64,000 nt of DNA. Origin: Aselliscus stoliczkanus. Taxonomy: Eukaryota; Chordata; Mammalia; Chiroptera; Hipposideridae. Numbering within the stretch: the stretch's first letter is position 1; each line of letters begins with the position of its first letter. The notes beneath the pieces were generated by a model. It was not told the DNA's origin. It did not search any database and saw only the letters and a program-made list of their open reading frames with translations. Both the position numbers and the translations under genes were made by a program. The stretch covers positions 15,351,501-15,415,500 of the forward strand of contig CM066740.1 in NCBI GenBank assembly GCA_033961575.1, in the 5' to 3' direction. Positions 42,961-54,598 of the stretch are shown here, piece after piece.

Positions 42961-44070
42961 GGGCATGAGATAATACCCTATTTCTTGATTTGGCCGGTGT
43001 TCATACAAGTGCATAGGGGAATGGATGCATAGAGGCAGACAAAGGGTCTGACCTGATTCTCTTCACACATCATGCAGTTCAGGCCCTGCCCAACCAAGAG
43101 ACTATTGTATATAACCTCTCTCCTGGAAACTGTCTCGACTCCCCATCAATGTTCTTCCCAGGATTTCCTCCTGAAAATGGGAAACGGTTGGCTCCTGGCT
43201 GAAGTACTTTGGTCATTCTCCAGGAATAGGTCCTCAAGGGGGGATCACATTGCCGAAAAGTGCTCCATTGTGTGAGACGTCTTTCCCTGATGCCCTATTG
43301 CACCCCAAATAACCACTGAAGTCAATTCTGTGGTGTTGCTGGACCTGACAGTGGTCCTGGCCTCCCTTTTATGAGAGTATGTTTTCATTGCTTCAGTGTT
43401 TGGCAATTTTCTCTTCACTGCCCCCAAGTATCCTGATCAGCATCATTGGAAAATATGGACGGAGCTTTAGGAACTCCCTGCTCCACATTTATATAGGCAT
43501 GACTTGCAACAACTTGAACAATATGACTTCCATAAAGGTCTATTTTCACCAGAGTAGAATTTTCCCTGGGCCAACATAGCCTGATTTTACAACCCTGCGA
43601 AGCATGCTTGAGCCAATAACAAATGATTGTATTTGGTTGAATCCATCAAAGTGGAATAAATGGGTTTTGTGAGCAAATGTTCTGCATTGTGAACCAGATG
43701 TGAGAATTGTGTTAATTCCTGTGCAGTGATGCATTTATTCTCATTTAACATACTTGTATGCAGTTTCTTGAGTGCTGCCAAGCCACCCTGATCCTCCTGA
43801 CCCAGAGACCAATTGATAACCTACTGGTATCATTATCGTTATCACTGGGAAAAGCAGGAGATCCTGGAGCTAATCAGAAGGAAAAGAATGTAGAACAGAG
43901 CAAGGCTCAGGGGTGGGGTGGGATAGAGTAGGGTTTCTTTTGTGTATATGACTCAGTCTTTTTTTAAAAGGAAAACTGGTTTTCCTTTTCATGGTTTGTT
44001 ATTTTTGTTTACATGCAAGTAAGTTATGTTCAAAACATTAACATTAGTTTCAATTAGCTGGAGATAACTA
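42961..44070. other. Unannotated sequence left of the LTR cluster
   Basis: About 1.1 kb I could not classify. It may include unrecognised LTR or viral internal remnants given the neighbouring LTRs, but I saw no viral motifs. Confidence 0.35.
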
Positions 44071-44472
44071 TGTTAACGAGGTCGCATACTGTGATAAAGA
44101 GCCTGACCCCCTACTTTTTTTAATGTTTCTAACAGCTTTGAAGTCTCACACCCCCTTGTTCCCCTGTGTCCCACATCTGGCCAAGCTGATAAGAAAGTCT
44201 GGTGCCCTCCCCTTTGGCACCAGCAGGAAGTTCAAACACACATGGCATCCTTACCTGGCCTTACCTCCAAACATCATAATACCCTCAAAGCTGGTCTCCT
44301 TTCCCTGCTCTCTCAAGCTATTTCAGACCTGCTTGGAAGCCATCTCAGCCTCCTTAGTGAGTAATAAACCTTTTCATTCCCTTGGGGGTATCATCAGTCT
44401 CAATGTCCCAAACAAATTTGTTTTGGGGTCCATTCTATTTCTTCTGAGTGGCCACAACTTACACCGTTAGCA
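44071..44472 (+). mobile_element. Putative solo LTR
   Basis: It starts TGTTAACGAG and ends CGTTAGCA, an imperfect terminal inverted repeat. AATAAA lies at 44363-44368 in GAGTAATAAACC, about 105 bp before the end, as expected for R/U5. No clear 4-6 bp duplication was found. The family is not recognised. Confidence 0.5.
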
Positions 44473-44520
44473 AATATCTCTTGTCTCAAATACTTAAGTA
44501 ATGTTAAAAAACAAAATTCA

Positions 44521-44690
44521 GGGCCGGACGAGTGGCTCAGTTAGTTAAGAGTTCGCTCAAGAGTACATACAAGCTGAGCTCTGAGCAACAGCAGTTCGAT
44601 GCCCAGCATGAGCTGAGCAGCTGCTGAGCTACCAACAGGTAGCAGGATGGCTCAGCTAAAAAAAAAAGAAAAAAAGAAAAAAAAATTCAA
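44521..44690 (+). mobile_element. tRNA-derived SINE, 'GCTCAGTT' type
   Basis: 'GGGCCGGACGAGTGGCTCAG', 'TTAAGAGTTCGCTCAAGAG' and 'GAGCTCTGAGCAACAGCAGTTCGATGCCC' are followed by a 'GAGCTGCTGAGCTACC' section and an A-rich tail. AAAATTCA lies on both sides. The same type lies at 46701-46847 and forms the start of the 63.4-kb copy. Confidence 0.88.
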
Positions 44691-44800
44691 CCAAGTGTAT
44701 TTGAACAAGTGCATTTGAAGATCTAATTGGCTTTATTAGCAATTTATGAATTGGGCAGTATCCCATTTAGCAACTAGAAGGGGCAAAATGGAAGGTTTTT

Positions 44801-45229
44801 TTCTTTTTTTTTTTTAAAGATTTTATTGGGGATTTGGGGGAGGAGAACAGCGTTAGAGAATCAGGGAAGGGGAACAGACAAGTTGCTGTCCTTTTGTTCT
44901 TCAGTCTAGTTGTGGAGGACGTTGCTTCACTGACCCATGTTGGTATCGTCATTGCACTCTTCCTGGGTGAGGCAGCCACTGGCCAACCATTGGACGGTCG
45001 CTCACAGCAGCTCATGGCAGCGCCCGCCAGCTGGCGGCCAGCCCCAATGCAGCCAACGCCGTCACCAGTGACTCACCGCAGCCCAGCTTCAGGTCAAGCT
45101 GTTGTTCACCATCTTAGCTGTAGAGGGCGCAGCATCACTGGCCCTCATGTGGGATCCTAACCGGGGCTCTGCTGCTCAGAGCTGGCTTCCCAAGCCAACT
45201 CAACCAACGCGCCACTCTGCTGTCCCCGT
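44801..45229 (-). mobile_element. Composite ~430-bp SINE, copy 2
   Basis: Reverse copy of the element at 30077-30494. The T-run and 'AAAGATTTTATTGGGGA' 3' end, the VES-like part and the 'TTGGTATCGTCATTGCACTC' block are shared with copy 1. The GC-rich middle, 'TTAGCTGTAGAGGGCGCAGC' junction and tRNA head follow. The perfect 14-bp duplication AATGGAAGGTTTTT (44787-44800, 45230-45243) marks exact ends, inside the older LTR. Confidence 0.93.
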
Positions 45230-45572
45230 AATGGAAGGTTTTTACAGGAAGACGGTGGGGCAAGGGAACTATTAATAAAAGAAAAGGAAAGATTTTTTTA
45301 GACCTGGACATCTTCTGTAGGTGAGAAGGGAACAGCCAAGGCTTTTTAGCTCACAGAGTGTCTCTTCTGTTTTGGAGGAGTGGAAAAATGAAGAGGGTCC
45401 ACGTGACAGATTACCTCATTGGTATTGGCCAGAAAATTCCAGTCTGGTTAAGATTAGATTTCTGTCAGCTGTTGAGACTGTAATTACATCAGGTATTAAA
45501 TCTAGGTTTGGTATCATGGGTTTTTAGCCTGAGTGATGTCCTTTGGGCCTGTGGTTTTCTCCTTAACAGTAA

Positions 45573-45920
45573 TTAATTTGTACAGAAGAGCTACAAATGC
45601 ACTAGGGTTTCAAATAACCCCAGATGAAGGCCCCCAAATGAGCTCCAACCGTAAATATAAATAATAGAATATCTACATTAATGCCCCAACCATAATGCTT
45701 TGAGTTGTCACCTGCTTGACAGCAGAACCTCAGCTTCCCTTTTCCCAGACCCCTCCCCCAGTTATTGTTGGAAGTCCGTGTAACTATAAACCTGTCAGCC
45801 TCAGTCTCTCCCCAGAATCACCACTATATTCTTCCTTTCCTGCTCCAACAATCACATGTTGCTGCCAATTGCCCATAAAGTTACTTCAGAGAAGTTCCCA
45901 TTCATTGCTGTGATGGAGGC
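45573..45920. other. Unannotated sequence between two LTRs
   Basis: About 350 bp. It shows no viral gene signature, and each neighbouring LTR has its own short flanking duplication, so it is probably host DNA between independent insertions. Confidence 0.45.
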
Positions 45921-46345
45921 TGTTAAGAAAATAAAAAGTTCACCCTGGCAAATTTGGAGATCTAATTGTGGAGATCTAATTTGGAGATCTAATTGGCTTA
46001 CTTAAGTGACTCATGAATGGGGCAGAATCCCATCTATGGACTATTAGAAGGGCACTTCCAGAGGTTGTAAAAAATGGAAGGTTTTTATAGACCGGAAGAG
46101 AGTGGGACTAAATTAAGAGTGGATTAATTCAGGGGGGAATGCCATTCTTTAGAAGAAGGCAGGGGGTCTTATCAGTCAGATAGCTTCACTACAGCAGATC
46201 TGGAAATTCCAGGCTGATTGGTTTAAAATTCCACTCCTGGGAGAGGCTGAGACTAGGATTAGGTTAGGTATTAAATCTAGGATTGTTATCTTGGGCTTTT
46301 AACATGAGTGACGTCATTTGGGGCCTGTGGTTTTTCTTTTTAACA
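45921..46345 (-). mobile_element. Solo LTR of the same family
   Basis: 425 bp, TGTTAAGAAA...TTTTTAACA on plus. It is flanked by AGGC (45917-45920) and AGGA (46346-46349), a probable 4-bp duplication with one change. On minus there is a TATA-like 'GTCTATAAAAACCTTCC'. The region near its 3' end carries three tandem 'GGAGATCTAATT' units (about 45954-45992). It matches the LTR at 44502-45568 along its length. Confidence 0.78.
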
Positions 46346-46700
46346 AGGAAAATTGGGAGAGAAACTTTGTCTCTTTCCTCTCCTGTGAGCGTCAGCCCTG
46401 AATCAGCCTGGGTGTTCTCACATATTGTCTCCGATATATGACACAGGCCATCTCCATCAAGTCCACCCACAGCTATATTGCTGCACAGGAGAAGACAGGT
46501 AAACCCCTTCCTCAATACAAGCAGTCTTCGAGGAACATCTCAGGGACTCAGAGAACTGGACAGCCTCAGGGTGGCTCCCTGTGAGCTAAGCGATATTCCA
46601 GATCAGTGAGAAATGGGAGATTTCTTTTCATCTTATAATGAGAAACAGAATTGTAATTATTCCTGTGTTAGCGCACATGCAAATAAGAATGACTGAAAAT

Positions 46701-46847
46701 GGGGGTCCGGCCGAGTGGCTCAGTTGGTTAAGAGCTCGCTCAAGAGTGCGAGCTGAGCTCTGAGCAACAGTAGTTTGATGTCCAGCCCAAGCTGAGCTGC
46801 CGCTGAGCTGCCAACAGTGGCAGAATGGCTCAGCTGAAAAAAAAAAA
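46701..46847 (+). mobile_element. tRNA-derived SINE, 'GCTCAGTT' type
   Basis: 'GGGTCCGGCCGAGTGGCTCAG', 'TTAAGAGCTCGCTCAAGAG' and 'CTCTGAGCAACAGTAGTTTGATG' then a repeated 'GAGCTGCC' section and A-tail. The 12-bp duplication AAGAATGACTGA is at 46685-46696 and 46848-46859. Confidence 0.92.
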
Positions 46848-46859
46848 AAGAATGACTGA

Positions 46860-47328
46860 CACTGGACTTTCTTCTCAGTGACTGCCTGCTTTTCAGGCAC
46901 TGCTCCATAAGGTGAAACCCAGGACTATGAAAAAAAGCAACATTTCTGAATTTCAAAGAGATTGTTTCTTTGCATGATCAAGATTTCATTCCCTTTACAG
47001 TCTAAAGCGGGTACAAATAAGACTTCTTACTATCGGTTGAATTAAGTTGCCTGTTTTAAATCTCTCTACTGGATTTTAAATGATCTGATCCCAAACTGGA
47101 GCCTCCAGCCTAAGCAATGCTGTTTCTTTATAACAACAACAAAGATAATAATATTAAATATATAATATTAATAAAATGCAACAATAGTAATTAAATATAA
47201 AATGTGAAATGTAAATGTGAAATAGTAGTATCATCTGTCAAGCCTTGTCACAGGTGCACTAAATCTCTTAAGATATAAATTAATTCTTCTGAGTGGCTTT
47301 TTAAAAAATTAGTTCTCTGAGTTTCCAC
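46860..47328. other. Unannotated AT-rich sequence
   Basis: Includes an AT-rich low-complexity patch at about 47140-47215. No gene recognised. Confidence 0.4.
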
Positions 47329-47329
47329 T

Positions 47330-47460
47330 GTCTCATCTTTAAAACAGGGATAAGAAGTCCTTATCTGCTCATCTCAAAGGTCTGTTTGGAGAACCAAATG
47401 ATATCATCCATGCTGAAGTACTTTGTGAATAGTTAACGGCTGCACAAATGTAGTTTTAGT
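47330..47460 (+). repeat. MIR fragment
   Basis: 'CTCATCTTTAAAACAGGGATAAGAAG', 'AGGTCTGTTTGGAGAACCAAATGATATC' and 'GAAGTACTTTGTGAATAG' fit the 3' half of MIR. Confidence 0.7.
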
Positions 47461-47599
47461 TTTGACTTCTGAAATGATTCCAGATCCATTAGTATTCCTC
47501 TCTGTAGTCATGATAAGCTCCAACCAGCCACTTGTGTCAAGCCAAAAATGAACATTTCAGATATAATAAGAATTATAACTATTTAAATAGAGAATAATA

Positions 47600-47775
47600 A
47601 CAACAGCAAACACTATATATTAGATAATGTTTTGAGAGCTTTATGTATATTTATTTAATTTTCATAAAACTTTATGAGGTAGTACCATTATTTTCTCCAT
47701 TTTATTAATGAGAATATTGAATCAGAGAGTTTAAGTAGCTCACTCAAGGTCACACAGCTAGATTCTTGTGTAAAC
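47600..47775 (-). repeat. MIR SINE
   Basis: 'TTTGAGAGCTTTATGTATATTTATTTAATTTTCATAAAAC', 'GAGGTAGTACCATTATTTTCTCCATTTTATTAATGAG' and 'AAGTAGCTCACTCAAGGTCACACAGCTAG' form a reverse MIR. Confidence 0.9.
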
Positions 47776-49199
47776 AGAATTTAGTAAACAAACAAACAAA
47801 ATAAGGTGAGCTTCTGATGTGATGCAATCAGAAATACACAATATGCAGTATGCTTGCCAAAAGATTATGTACAAAGTATTGGGTTCCTTTATTTTCTCTA
47901 AATCGATCTAATTATTATTGAGTTCTCATCCCATTGGGCTGGTAAGACATTCAGTCTCAGTCCTAACTGGGGTTCTCCTTACCTTCCCCACAAAAATCTG
48001 GAGGGCTACGAGGTGACTGGGAAACGACAGACCTCAAATTTCTGGGACATATCCATTCCATCAGTCACCATTCATATCCTCATTTCCAAGCCATCTGGTT
48101 CCCTTTGAGTGGCTGCCCTACGAAGTTGGGGTGGGAGACCAGGAATCCCTGCAGAGGCCAGGACCCCTATATTCAGACCTACCCTTCCCTGCTTCCGCTG
48201 GAGACACTACCAAGTTCGGGGCCTGCTGCTCACCTCTCCCAGGATCTATTCCAGGTCCATCCTTTTCCCTTTCCCTCCTGGATTCTTAGCATAATCTTTT
48301 CACAAAAGGCAGGAATAGTCATTTCCAAGCAGTTTCTTTCTTCAAGTCTTGTAAGAATACAAGGACATTTAAAGAGTCTAATTACCTATTTGGAGGGTCA
48401 GAGAGGGAAAGTCAAGGAGAACAAAGCATAGTTTAATAACACCTTAAGAAATGATCCAGCCCAAATTGAAGTGGTCACACTGATAACTCAAGACGAGGTT
48501 CTTGTTCGTTCTAACAGACGGTGGTGAAATTCCCTATAAGATGATGCATGGCCTCTGTCTTCTGATATGGAGCAGATCCAACCACAGCCACACCAGACAG
48601 CATAAGCACCAAAACCTAAAAAATGATCCTGCATATAAAGTCTTGGTTTCATGTCCAACTTGAAAGAACAACAAAGTAGAGGGCTTCTAAATGTGCTGCC
48701 CACTAACCAGGTTCTCACAAAACCCCTTTGGAGCAGAGACCAATGAGGAAAGGATAATTCTGCATTTTTTCCCCCTTAAAGACTGATGGAAATCCTTCAA
48801 TAGTTTCCCTGCTCAGAATAAAAGCCAAATTCCTTTCAAAGATGTAGGTGTTCTAATTCTGCCACCCCACAGTCAATGTTAGCACTAAAACTTATCATAG
48901 AAAGTATAAGGGCCCATCTGGGGTGACCAGTGCCTTAGTGTGGTCACAGCATTTTGGGGTCTCATGCACAGATTTGTGGCTCTAGAAACTTGCTTTTGCC
49001 TATAACCCAGAGTTAACCCAGACAGACTTAGAGAGGACACAATTCAAGGGAGAGCCATGTCCTCCACCCACCATATTTCTTTTCTGCCCAGGGGGGACAG
49101 AATTACTGCCCAAAACACAGCCTGGAAGAATGGAATTAGTGTATGGATTGTGGGGATAAGTTAGTGTCAGATTAAGGTGTTATTTATTTAATCCATGAA
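47776..49199. other. Mostly unannotated
   Basis: Contains (AAAC)n at 47790-47800 and a faint L2-like piece at 48780-48880 ('CTGCTCAGAATAAAAGCCAAATTCC'). A donor-like GAAG|GTAAGG on minus near 47981 follows only a 34-nt possible exon. No gene called. Confidence 0.4.
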
Positions 49200-49452
49200 G
49201 TGGACCCTTTTCTATACTTTTGGTGGAAATACAGATTGGTGTACTGTGGGGCCATAAAGTATAATATATTAAAATTTCAAATCCCTATACCCTTTGATAG
49301 AATAAATTCACAGTGTGGCTCTCACTTATGCAAAGGACTTATATCCAAAGATACTTACTGAATCATTGTTTAGAAACAATCTAAGTGTCCCTAACCAGGT
49401 GATTGATTACATCAAGAAATGGAATATCAGCTGATAAAAAAGAATGAGTTAA
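49200..49452 (+). mobile_element. L1M ORF2 C-terminal fragment
   Basis: 'GGTGGAAATACAGATTGGTG', 'ATACCCTTTGATAGAATAAATTC', 'TAAGTGTCCCTAACCAGGTGATTG' and 'TGGAATATCAGCTGATAAAAAAGAATGA' are decayed ORF2 C-terminal landmarks. Confidence 0.75.
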
Positions 49453-49454
49453 TA

Positions 49455-49853
49455 ATTGATGAGACAGGTAAAGAGTTAACCAGGAGTGGGCTTGTGAGCT
49501 GGCAGGATGGGACAGGCAAAGAGTTAACAGGAGCGAGCTTGTGGGCTAACAGAAACTAGCTAAACATTAACCCCTTGGCTCTGACTCCCCTGGCTAGCTC
49601 TGCACCTACAAGCTGACAAGCACCTTACATCCATCATAGGTAGGAACAGAATAGTTCCCATCGCTAGGGCAACCCCCTACAAACTGACATCCATCATAGA
49701 TGGGAACAGGGCAGTTCCCAGGAAAAGACAATTGTAACGGTAGCTCCCCAACTAGATGCCAACATCCTGCATGGAATATTGTAAAACTCCAGCACTCCTC
49801 ATCAGGGCAGCTGTCGCGCATCCGACTCTGCCCTGGCAAACTTCTGCCAGTAC

Positions 49854-49887
<34 letters not shown>

Positions 49888-49942
49888 GACTTTCAATAAG
49901 TCTTTTCTCTGGATACTCTTGTAGAGTCTTTTACATTCTGCA
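49455..49942 (+). mobile_element. LTR-like sequence with internal duplications
   Basis: Starts near TGATGAGACAGG. It holds two 'ACAGG(T/C)AAAGAGTTAAC' units (49463 and 49513) and two 'CATCCATCATAG' units (49629 and 49689). The R/U5-like end has a (TC)n tract and 'CTTTCAATAAGTC'. The layout resembles a retroviral LTR, but no family or flanking duplication was confirmed. Confidence 0.4.
49853..49888. repeat. (TC)n microsatellite
   Basis: Near-pure TC tract inside the LTR-like sequence. Confidence 0.95.
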
Positions 49943-50250
49943 AACAACCAAGATAATCATGAACTGAAAAAGAATGATTTCTAAGGTGAATTTTTAACAA
50001 CTTGGTTAAAAGTTACATAGAGAAACTATCCCTATACTTACATACCCCAGGAAGGACATATAAGAAATGGTGACAGTGGGCAACCATGCACACACCCCTT
50101 GGGGACGCCCTACCACTCAGGGGGCTGAGGGGTCAGCAGATGAAACCTATTTAGCATGGCCTATGATAGGGAATAGTGCAAAGCCCTTTGACTGGCCTTT
50201 GTTTCTCTGTCACCAGAAATTTCCACCCCACTACCATGAAAAGAATCTAG
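49943..50250. other. Unannotated sequence
   Basis: Nothing recognised. Confidence 0.35.
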
Positions 50251-50254
50251 GGCA

Positions 50255-50525
50255 GTGTGATTAGATTAAGTAAACAGGTTGGGAAGTCAGGCTGGCTGGG
50301 TTTGAATTCCAGCTCCCCTGCTCATAAATGGTGCAAACTTGGGCAAGTTATGGAACTTCATGTGACACAATGTTCTTGTCTGGAAAATGAGGATCATAAA
50401 CAGAACATATTCAGAGAGTTGTGGGGAGTGGGAATGAGTTCATATAGATAGGAAATTTAGTTTCTGGAACATAGCAACCACTAAAAAAAAAAAAATGTCA
50501 GCTATTATTGGCATTATTAGACCCA
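50255..50525 (+). repeat. MIR SINE
   Basis: 'GGGTTTGAATTCCAGCTCCCCTGCTCATAAATGGTGCAAACTTGGGCAAGTTATGG', 'CTGGAAAATGAGGATCATAA' and 'AGAGTTGTGGGGAGTGGGAATGAG' in MIR order. Confidence 0.93.
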
Positions 50526-51213
50526 GAGAGGGAAGGAACACAGTCTCGAACTCTGGCAATCTTAAGACAAGGACCCTTGCTTTTCACTGTATAAACATTA
50601 GTAATGTTTCTTTTTTCTTTATTCTTTTAAAACCATGAGCATGATTTCCTTCACGGGGACAGAAAATGATTCTACTGAATTAAAAAAAAAAATCCAGGTA
50701 GTGGCAGATTCGAATGAACTACCCAGCTCCACCCCAAGGAACATTGAGGGAGATCATTTATTCATTCATGAGCATTACAGCCAGGTTCTCTCTCCTCTCT
50801 CCCCTCCACAGAACTGGTTACATGCACCCCAGTTTACCATGTATATCATCCTCTTTTTGTTACTTCTTCCTTTAAGCACATGATTTAGTTGGACCTTTCT
50901 TAATTACAATCTCATCGGACCACACTGTTCAGATTCACCCTGGCCATCTTAATTGGATTTAAGACTCCAACCCCACCTTGGCAGCCTGCTGCAGATCTGA
51001 GGACTTCTCACCTGGTCTCCCTATCTCTAGGTCCCCACCCTCAAATCCACCCCTCACACTGATGAGCAAAGTCCTTCCCTGCTCAGAAGTTTCATCTCAC
51101 AGCTGCATATAGAATTAAGTACTAATTAAGACCAAAATAACATAATGAGTTGGGGGGTTTATTTTATTTGTTTGAATGATTGGCAAATGTTAAAATGACA
51201 GACTAAAGATGTT
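50526..51213. repeat. Unannotated sequence with an L2 fragment
   Basis: 'CACCTGGTCTCCCTATCTCTAGGTCCCCACC' to 'CCCTCACACTGATGAGCAAAGTCC' (about 50990-51075) is a LINE2 piece. The rest is unassigned. The donor-like CAG|GTGAGA on minus here lies in the L2. Confidence 0.5.
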
Positions 51214-51230
51214 GAGAAACAAGAATTCTT

Positions 51231-51340
51231 GTTTTTTTTTTTTTTTGAGGGTAGTGTCACTGGCCCCCACATGTGGGACCCGAACCAGGGCTGCTGGCTT
51301 CCCAAGCCAGCGCTTAACGACTGCGCCACTCGGCCAGCCC
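51231..51340 (-). mobile_element. Short tRNA-derived SINE with 17-bp target duplication
   Basis: Reverse copy with a pure T-run, dyad, 'GGGACCCGAACCAGGG' and head ending CGGCCAGCCC. A perfect 17-bp duplication starting GAGAAACAAGAA lies at 51214-51230 and 51341-51357. Confidence 0.96.
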
Positions 51341-51357
51341 GAGAAACAAGAATTCTT

Positions 51358-51802
51358 ATACCTTATTGGTGAGACTGGCCATCTTTTCTGGGGATAAATC
51401 TGGAAGTATTAACATTTGTTAATGTGCATGTCTTTTGCCTCAGCATTTCCCCTTCTGGAACTTTAAGAAAATAATACAAGTATACAAAGATGGTTGTACA
51501 AAGATTAAACGTAGCTTTAAATGAAATAATAGAGCACTGGTTAATTACTAATGGTTATGGTATAATGTACTACTATGCATCTATTAAAATGATTATATGG
51601 ATTTCTATTTATTGATATGGAAATATCTAATACATAAAACAACATTTGTCATTTGGTTGATATTCAATAAATGTTTGTTGAATGAAAGCTGTTTATATTA
51701 GGCTAAAAAGTTATAAAATAATGTATATGTAAAAATATATGTCTTTCTCTCTCTATCATCTAACTATCTCCACCTTACTATCTGAAAATGTCCTGGAAAC
51801 AT
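51358..51802 (+). mobile_element. L1M-like ORF2 C-terminal sequence
   Basis: 'ACCTTATTGGTGAGACTGGCC', 'CTTTAAGAAAATAATACAAG' and 'GTATAATGTACTACTATGCATCTATTAAAATGATT' suggest an old L1 3' ORF2 fragment, later broken by the SINE at 51821. Confidence 0.6.
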
Positions 51803-51820
51803 AAGATATTGACAAAACTG

Positions 51821-51929
51821 GGCCGGCCAAGTGGCGCAGTGGTTAAGCGCTGGTATGGAAAGCCAGTGGCCCCAGTTTGGGTCCCACATATGAGGGCCAG
51901 TGACACTGCCCTCAAAAAAAAAAAAAAAA
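51821..51929 (+). mobile_element. Short tRNA-derived SINE with 18-bp target duplication
   Basis: 'GGCCGGCCAAGTGGCGCAG', TTAAGCGC, 'CAGTTTGGGTCCCACATATG', the dyad and an 18-bp A-run. A perfect 18-bp duplication starting AAGATATTGAC lies at 51803-51820 and 51930-51947. Second youngest-looking copy in the window. Confidence 0.97.
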
Positions 51930-52079
51930 AAGATATTGACAAAACTGGATAATAGAGTTGGGAGAGGTAGAGTTTTCACTTTCATTAATTGGACTTTGGC
52001 ACTGCTTAATTTTTTAAAATTTAACATATATCAACTTTATGATTCATTTCAACTTTGAAAAACAACCATATTGTGTGGA

Positions 52080-52345
52080 GTTTACAAATAAATAGCAATT
52101 TATATGGACGATGGAAGTGTAAATTTCTGCAATCTTTACAGGGATAGTTTGACATTATGTTTCACAATTCTTAAAAATGTGCATACCACACAATGCAGTA
52201 ATCTACTTGAAGGAATTTATACTAAGGAAGCAAATAAAAATTCCTATTAAAATGCCTAATAATAAAACATAGTTAGATAAATTGTAATATCCATGATGGA
52301 ATAATATACAGCTGAAAAAAAGTAATTATACTTTTGAGTATTAAG
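52080..52345 (+). mobile_element. L1M ORF2 C-terminal fragment
   Basis: 'GATGGAAGTGTAAATTTCTGC', 'AATGTGCATACCACACAATGCAG' and 'TGTAATATCCATGATGGAATAATATACAGCTG' are old L1 landmarks. Confidence 0.7.
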
Positions 52346-52664
52346 AAATGGTCCCCACTTTTCCTAGAACCATTTGTTCTCTCTCATTTAGTATCTGGTA
52401 GTCATTATCTCAGTGGAACAGAAAAATATTTTTAAGATTGAAAGGTGGAAAAGGTAGTGTGGATAGATGAAAATGAGCTCAGACCAGACACTAGCTTTTT
52501 CTTCTTTCTTCTCATCCCCAACCCTGGGCAGAGAAAGGAGAGTGGCATTTATTGGCTAAGATTAATTTCTACCCTTAGATGGATGGGTGCTTGAAAAAAA
52601 ATTAAGTTCTATTACATAGAAAAATTTAAAAAGTTATAGTTCTTATACAGCTGAGTTTTGATTT

Positions 52665-52985
52665 AATATGATTGATTCTAAGATTTATAAATGTAACTTG
52701 GCAGATGGGAGGGGGGTTGGAGGGATGGGTGAAAAAGGGGATGGGATTAAGAAGTACAGACTGGTAGTTACAAAATAGTCATAGGGATGTAAAGTATAGC
52801 ATAAGGAATATAGTCAACAATATTGTATTATTATAACTATGTAAGGTGTCAGATGGGTACTAGATGTATCAGGGTGATCACTTTGTAAGTTACATAAATG
52901 TGTAATCACTGTTATACATCTGAAAGTAATATAATATCATAAATCAACAGTAATTGAAAAATAAAAAAATTATTTTAAAAAAGAA
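52665..52985 (+). mobile_element. L1 3' UTR end
   Basis: 'AAGTACAGACTGGTAGTTACAAAATAGTC', 'GTATAGCATAAGGAATATAGTCAACAATATTG', 'GTCAGATGGGTACTAGATGTATCAGGG' and 'GTTATACATCTGAAAGTAATATAATATC' plus A-tail. Same subfamily type as 41862-42061. Confidence 0.88.
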
Positions 52986-54342
<1,357 letters not shown>

Positions 54343-54598
54343 TTATATTTCCACCAGTTCTCTACTAATAAGGTTATTGGTGTGTGTTTCTTTTTACATT
54401 ACTTTTTATTCCCCTGAAGATTTTCAATTTTATTTTAATAATTATGACATCTTTTCTTAGAGTCTTTGTTTTACTATGGGTACAAATTTATACATTACAA
54501 CATATATAAGAAAAGAAACACACAGATCATTGTGGGATTTGAATGAATATAAGAATATAGCTATATAATTTACTCTTAAATTTGCCTATGCCTAAATA

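Larger units (their letters stand above)
44502..45568 (-). mobile_element. Solo LTR, interrupted by two SINEs
   Basis: Minus-strand LTR with ends TGTTAAAAAA and CCTTAACA on plus, flanked by a 4-bp GTAA duplication (44498-44501, 45569-45572). Its own sequence is 44502-44520, about 44690-44800 and 45230-45568, some 460 bp in all. On minus, 'TGCTAATAAAGCCAATTAG' carries the polyadenylation signal. Two SINEs of different kinds have inserted. The 4-bp duplication suggests a gammaretrovirus-like (ERV1) origin. No viral genes are attached. Confidence 0.75.

Noticed and set aside
44502..46345. Reading the two like LTRs as the ends of one provirus
   Set aside because: Each has its own distinct 4-bp flank and the 350-bp spacer shows no gag/pol/env-like sequence.
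47981..48030. Minus-strand donor GAAG|GTAAGG with a TTTCCCAG acceptor
   Set aside because: Implies a 34-nt micro-exon with no support. Such pairs are expected by chance at this density.
50995..51020. Minus-strand CAG|GTGAGA donor
   Set aside because: It lies in a LINE2 fragment and has no acceptor nearby.
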